A DNA stretch of 14,995 nucleotides from Candidatus Atribacteria bacterium. GTDB taxonomy: Bacteria; Atribacterota; JALVIU01. Below are positions 14,851 through 14,995 of the stretch, piece by piece. A program made the translations under genes and the position numbers. Position 1 is the first letter of the stretch. Each line of letters starts with the position of its first letter. The notes below the pieces were generated by a model. It did not search any database and was not told the DNA's origin. It saw only the letters and a program-made list of their open reading frames with translations. Location of the stretch: NCBI GenBank assembly GCA_027028665.1, contig JALVIU010000110.1, positions 1 to 14,995 of the forward strand, given 5' to 3'.

Positions 14851-14995
14851 TTATTTTATCTTATCAAGTACTCCTTCATCAAGCGCCCTTTCTACCTTGG
14901 AGAGGGCGTCTTTTAGATCATCTAATAATTCCAGTGAGATCATAAGACCCTTTTTAGATGGTTTATATTCATCATCATTTCCCTTAAAATAAACT
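14851..14995 (-). CDS. C-terminal end of a PC4-like (transcriptional coactivator p15/YdbC type) protein, partial
   Basis: On the - strand the frame is open from the right edge to a TAA at 14853-14851, giving 47 residues: VYFKGNDDEYKPSKKGLMIS, then LELLDDLKDALSKVERAL and DEGVLDKIK. The pattern of a beta strand, KPSKKGL and a following helix is that of the PC4 single-stranded nucleic acid-binding fold, where PTKKGI-type sequence precedes the C-terminal helix. Bacterial members such as YdbC bind single-stranded DNA. The 5' part is outside the window. It faces the preceding gene with only 4 bp between stops. Codon use agrees with real coding, but only this short piece can be judged. Confidence 0.6.
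   Translation of the reverse strand, partial: VYFKGNDDEYKPSKKGLMISLELLDDLKDALSKVERALDEGVLDKIK
14884..14914 (+). terminator. Terminator-like hairpin for + strand transcription inside the convergent gene
   Basis: CGCCCTTTCT at 14884-14893 pairs with GGAGAGGGCG at 14899-14908 (10 pairs, two of them G-U, 5-base loop ACCTT), followed by TCTTTT at 14909-14914. A GC-rich stem plus a T-rich tract fits a factor-independent terminator about 40 bases after the last + strand stop. No T tract follows on the - strand, so it works in one direction only. It lies within the PC4-like coding sequence, which may instead explain the bases. Confidence 0.45.

Overview
The window is a densely packed, AT-rich bacterial segment (roughly one third G+C by eye). 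Seventeen protein genes lie on the + strand, and one incomplete gene enters from the right edge on the - strand. Arg is written mostly AGA/AGG and Ile often ATA. Proteins are rich in Lys, Glu and Ile, Shine-Dalgarno sequences are strong, and three genes start with TTG and one with GTG. This fits a small-genome thermophilic bacterium of the Dictyoglomus/Thermotogota kind. The RlpA-like protein with beta-barrel-like flanks hints at an outer membrane. The taxon is inferred from style and gene content only.

Left part (1-4418): the C-terminal part of a 5S-type (oxaloacetate/pyruvate) carboxyltransferase without a biotin domain, then an aspartate aminotransferase, a YjbQ-family protein, an HD-GYP cyclic-di-GMP phosphodiesterase-like protein, and an exported RlpA-type protein whose start overlaps the HD-GYP gene. 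The first two genes could together turn pyruvate-derived oxaloacetate into aspartate.

Middle part (4419-10402): a consensus-like promoter and a structured leader, probably an S6:S18-binding RNA, open the classic cluster rpsF-ssb-rpsR-yybS(DUF2232)-rplI-dnaB. This runs directly into a WecA/TagO-type polyprenyl-phosphate sugar-phosphate transferase and a secreted CBM9-like protein. A perfect 30-bp palindrome separates rpsR from yybS. The SSB lacks the usual acidic C-terminal tip.

Right part (10399-14995): cobalamin-dependent methionine synthase split in two, with a stand-alone reactivation domain followed by the catalytic protein (homocysteine, pterin and B12 modules). Then come a free-standing cupin like the C-terminal domain of ManC and an unrecognised 367-residue protein with a charged N-terminal tail. 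A convergent PC4-like gene ends 4 bp from that last gene. A terminator-like hairpin for the + strand lies inside the convergent coding sequence.

No stretch over about 100 bases lacks a gene. I saw no tRNA, rRNA, CRISPR array, insertion sequence or prophage gene. The region reads as core genome. The points of interest are RNA structures and unusual protein architectures rather than a new defence or mobile system.
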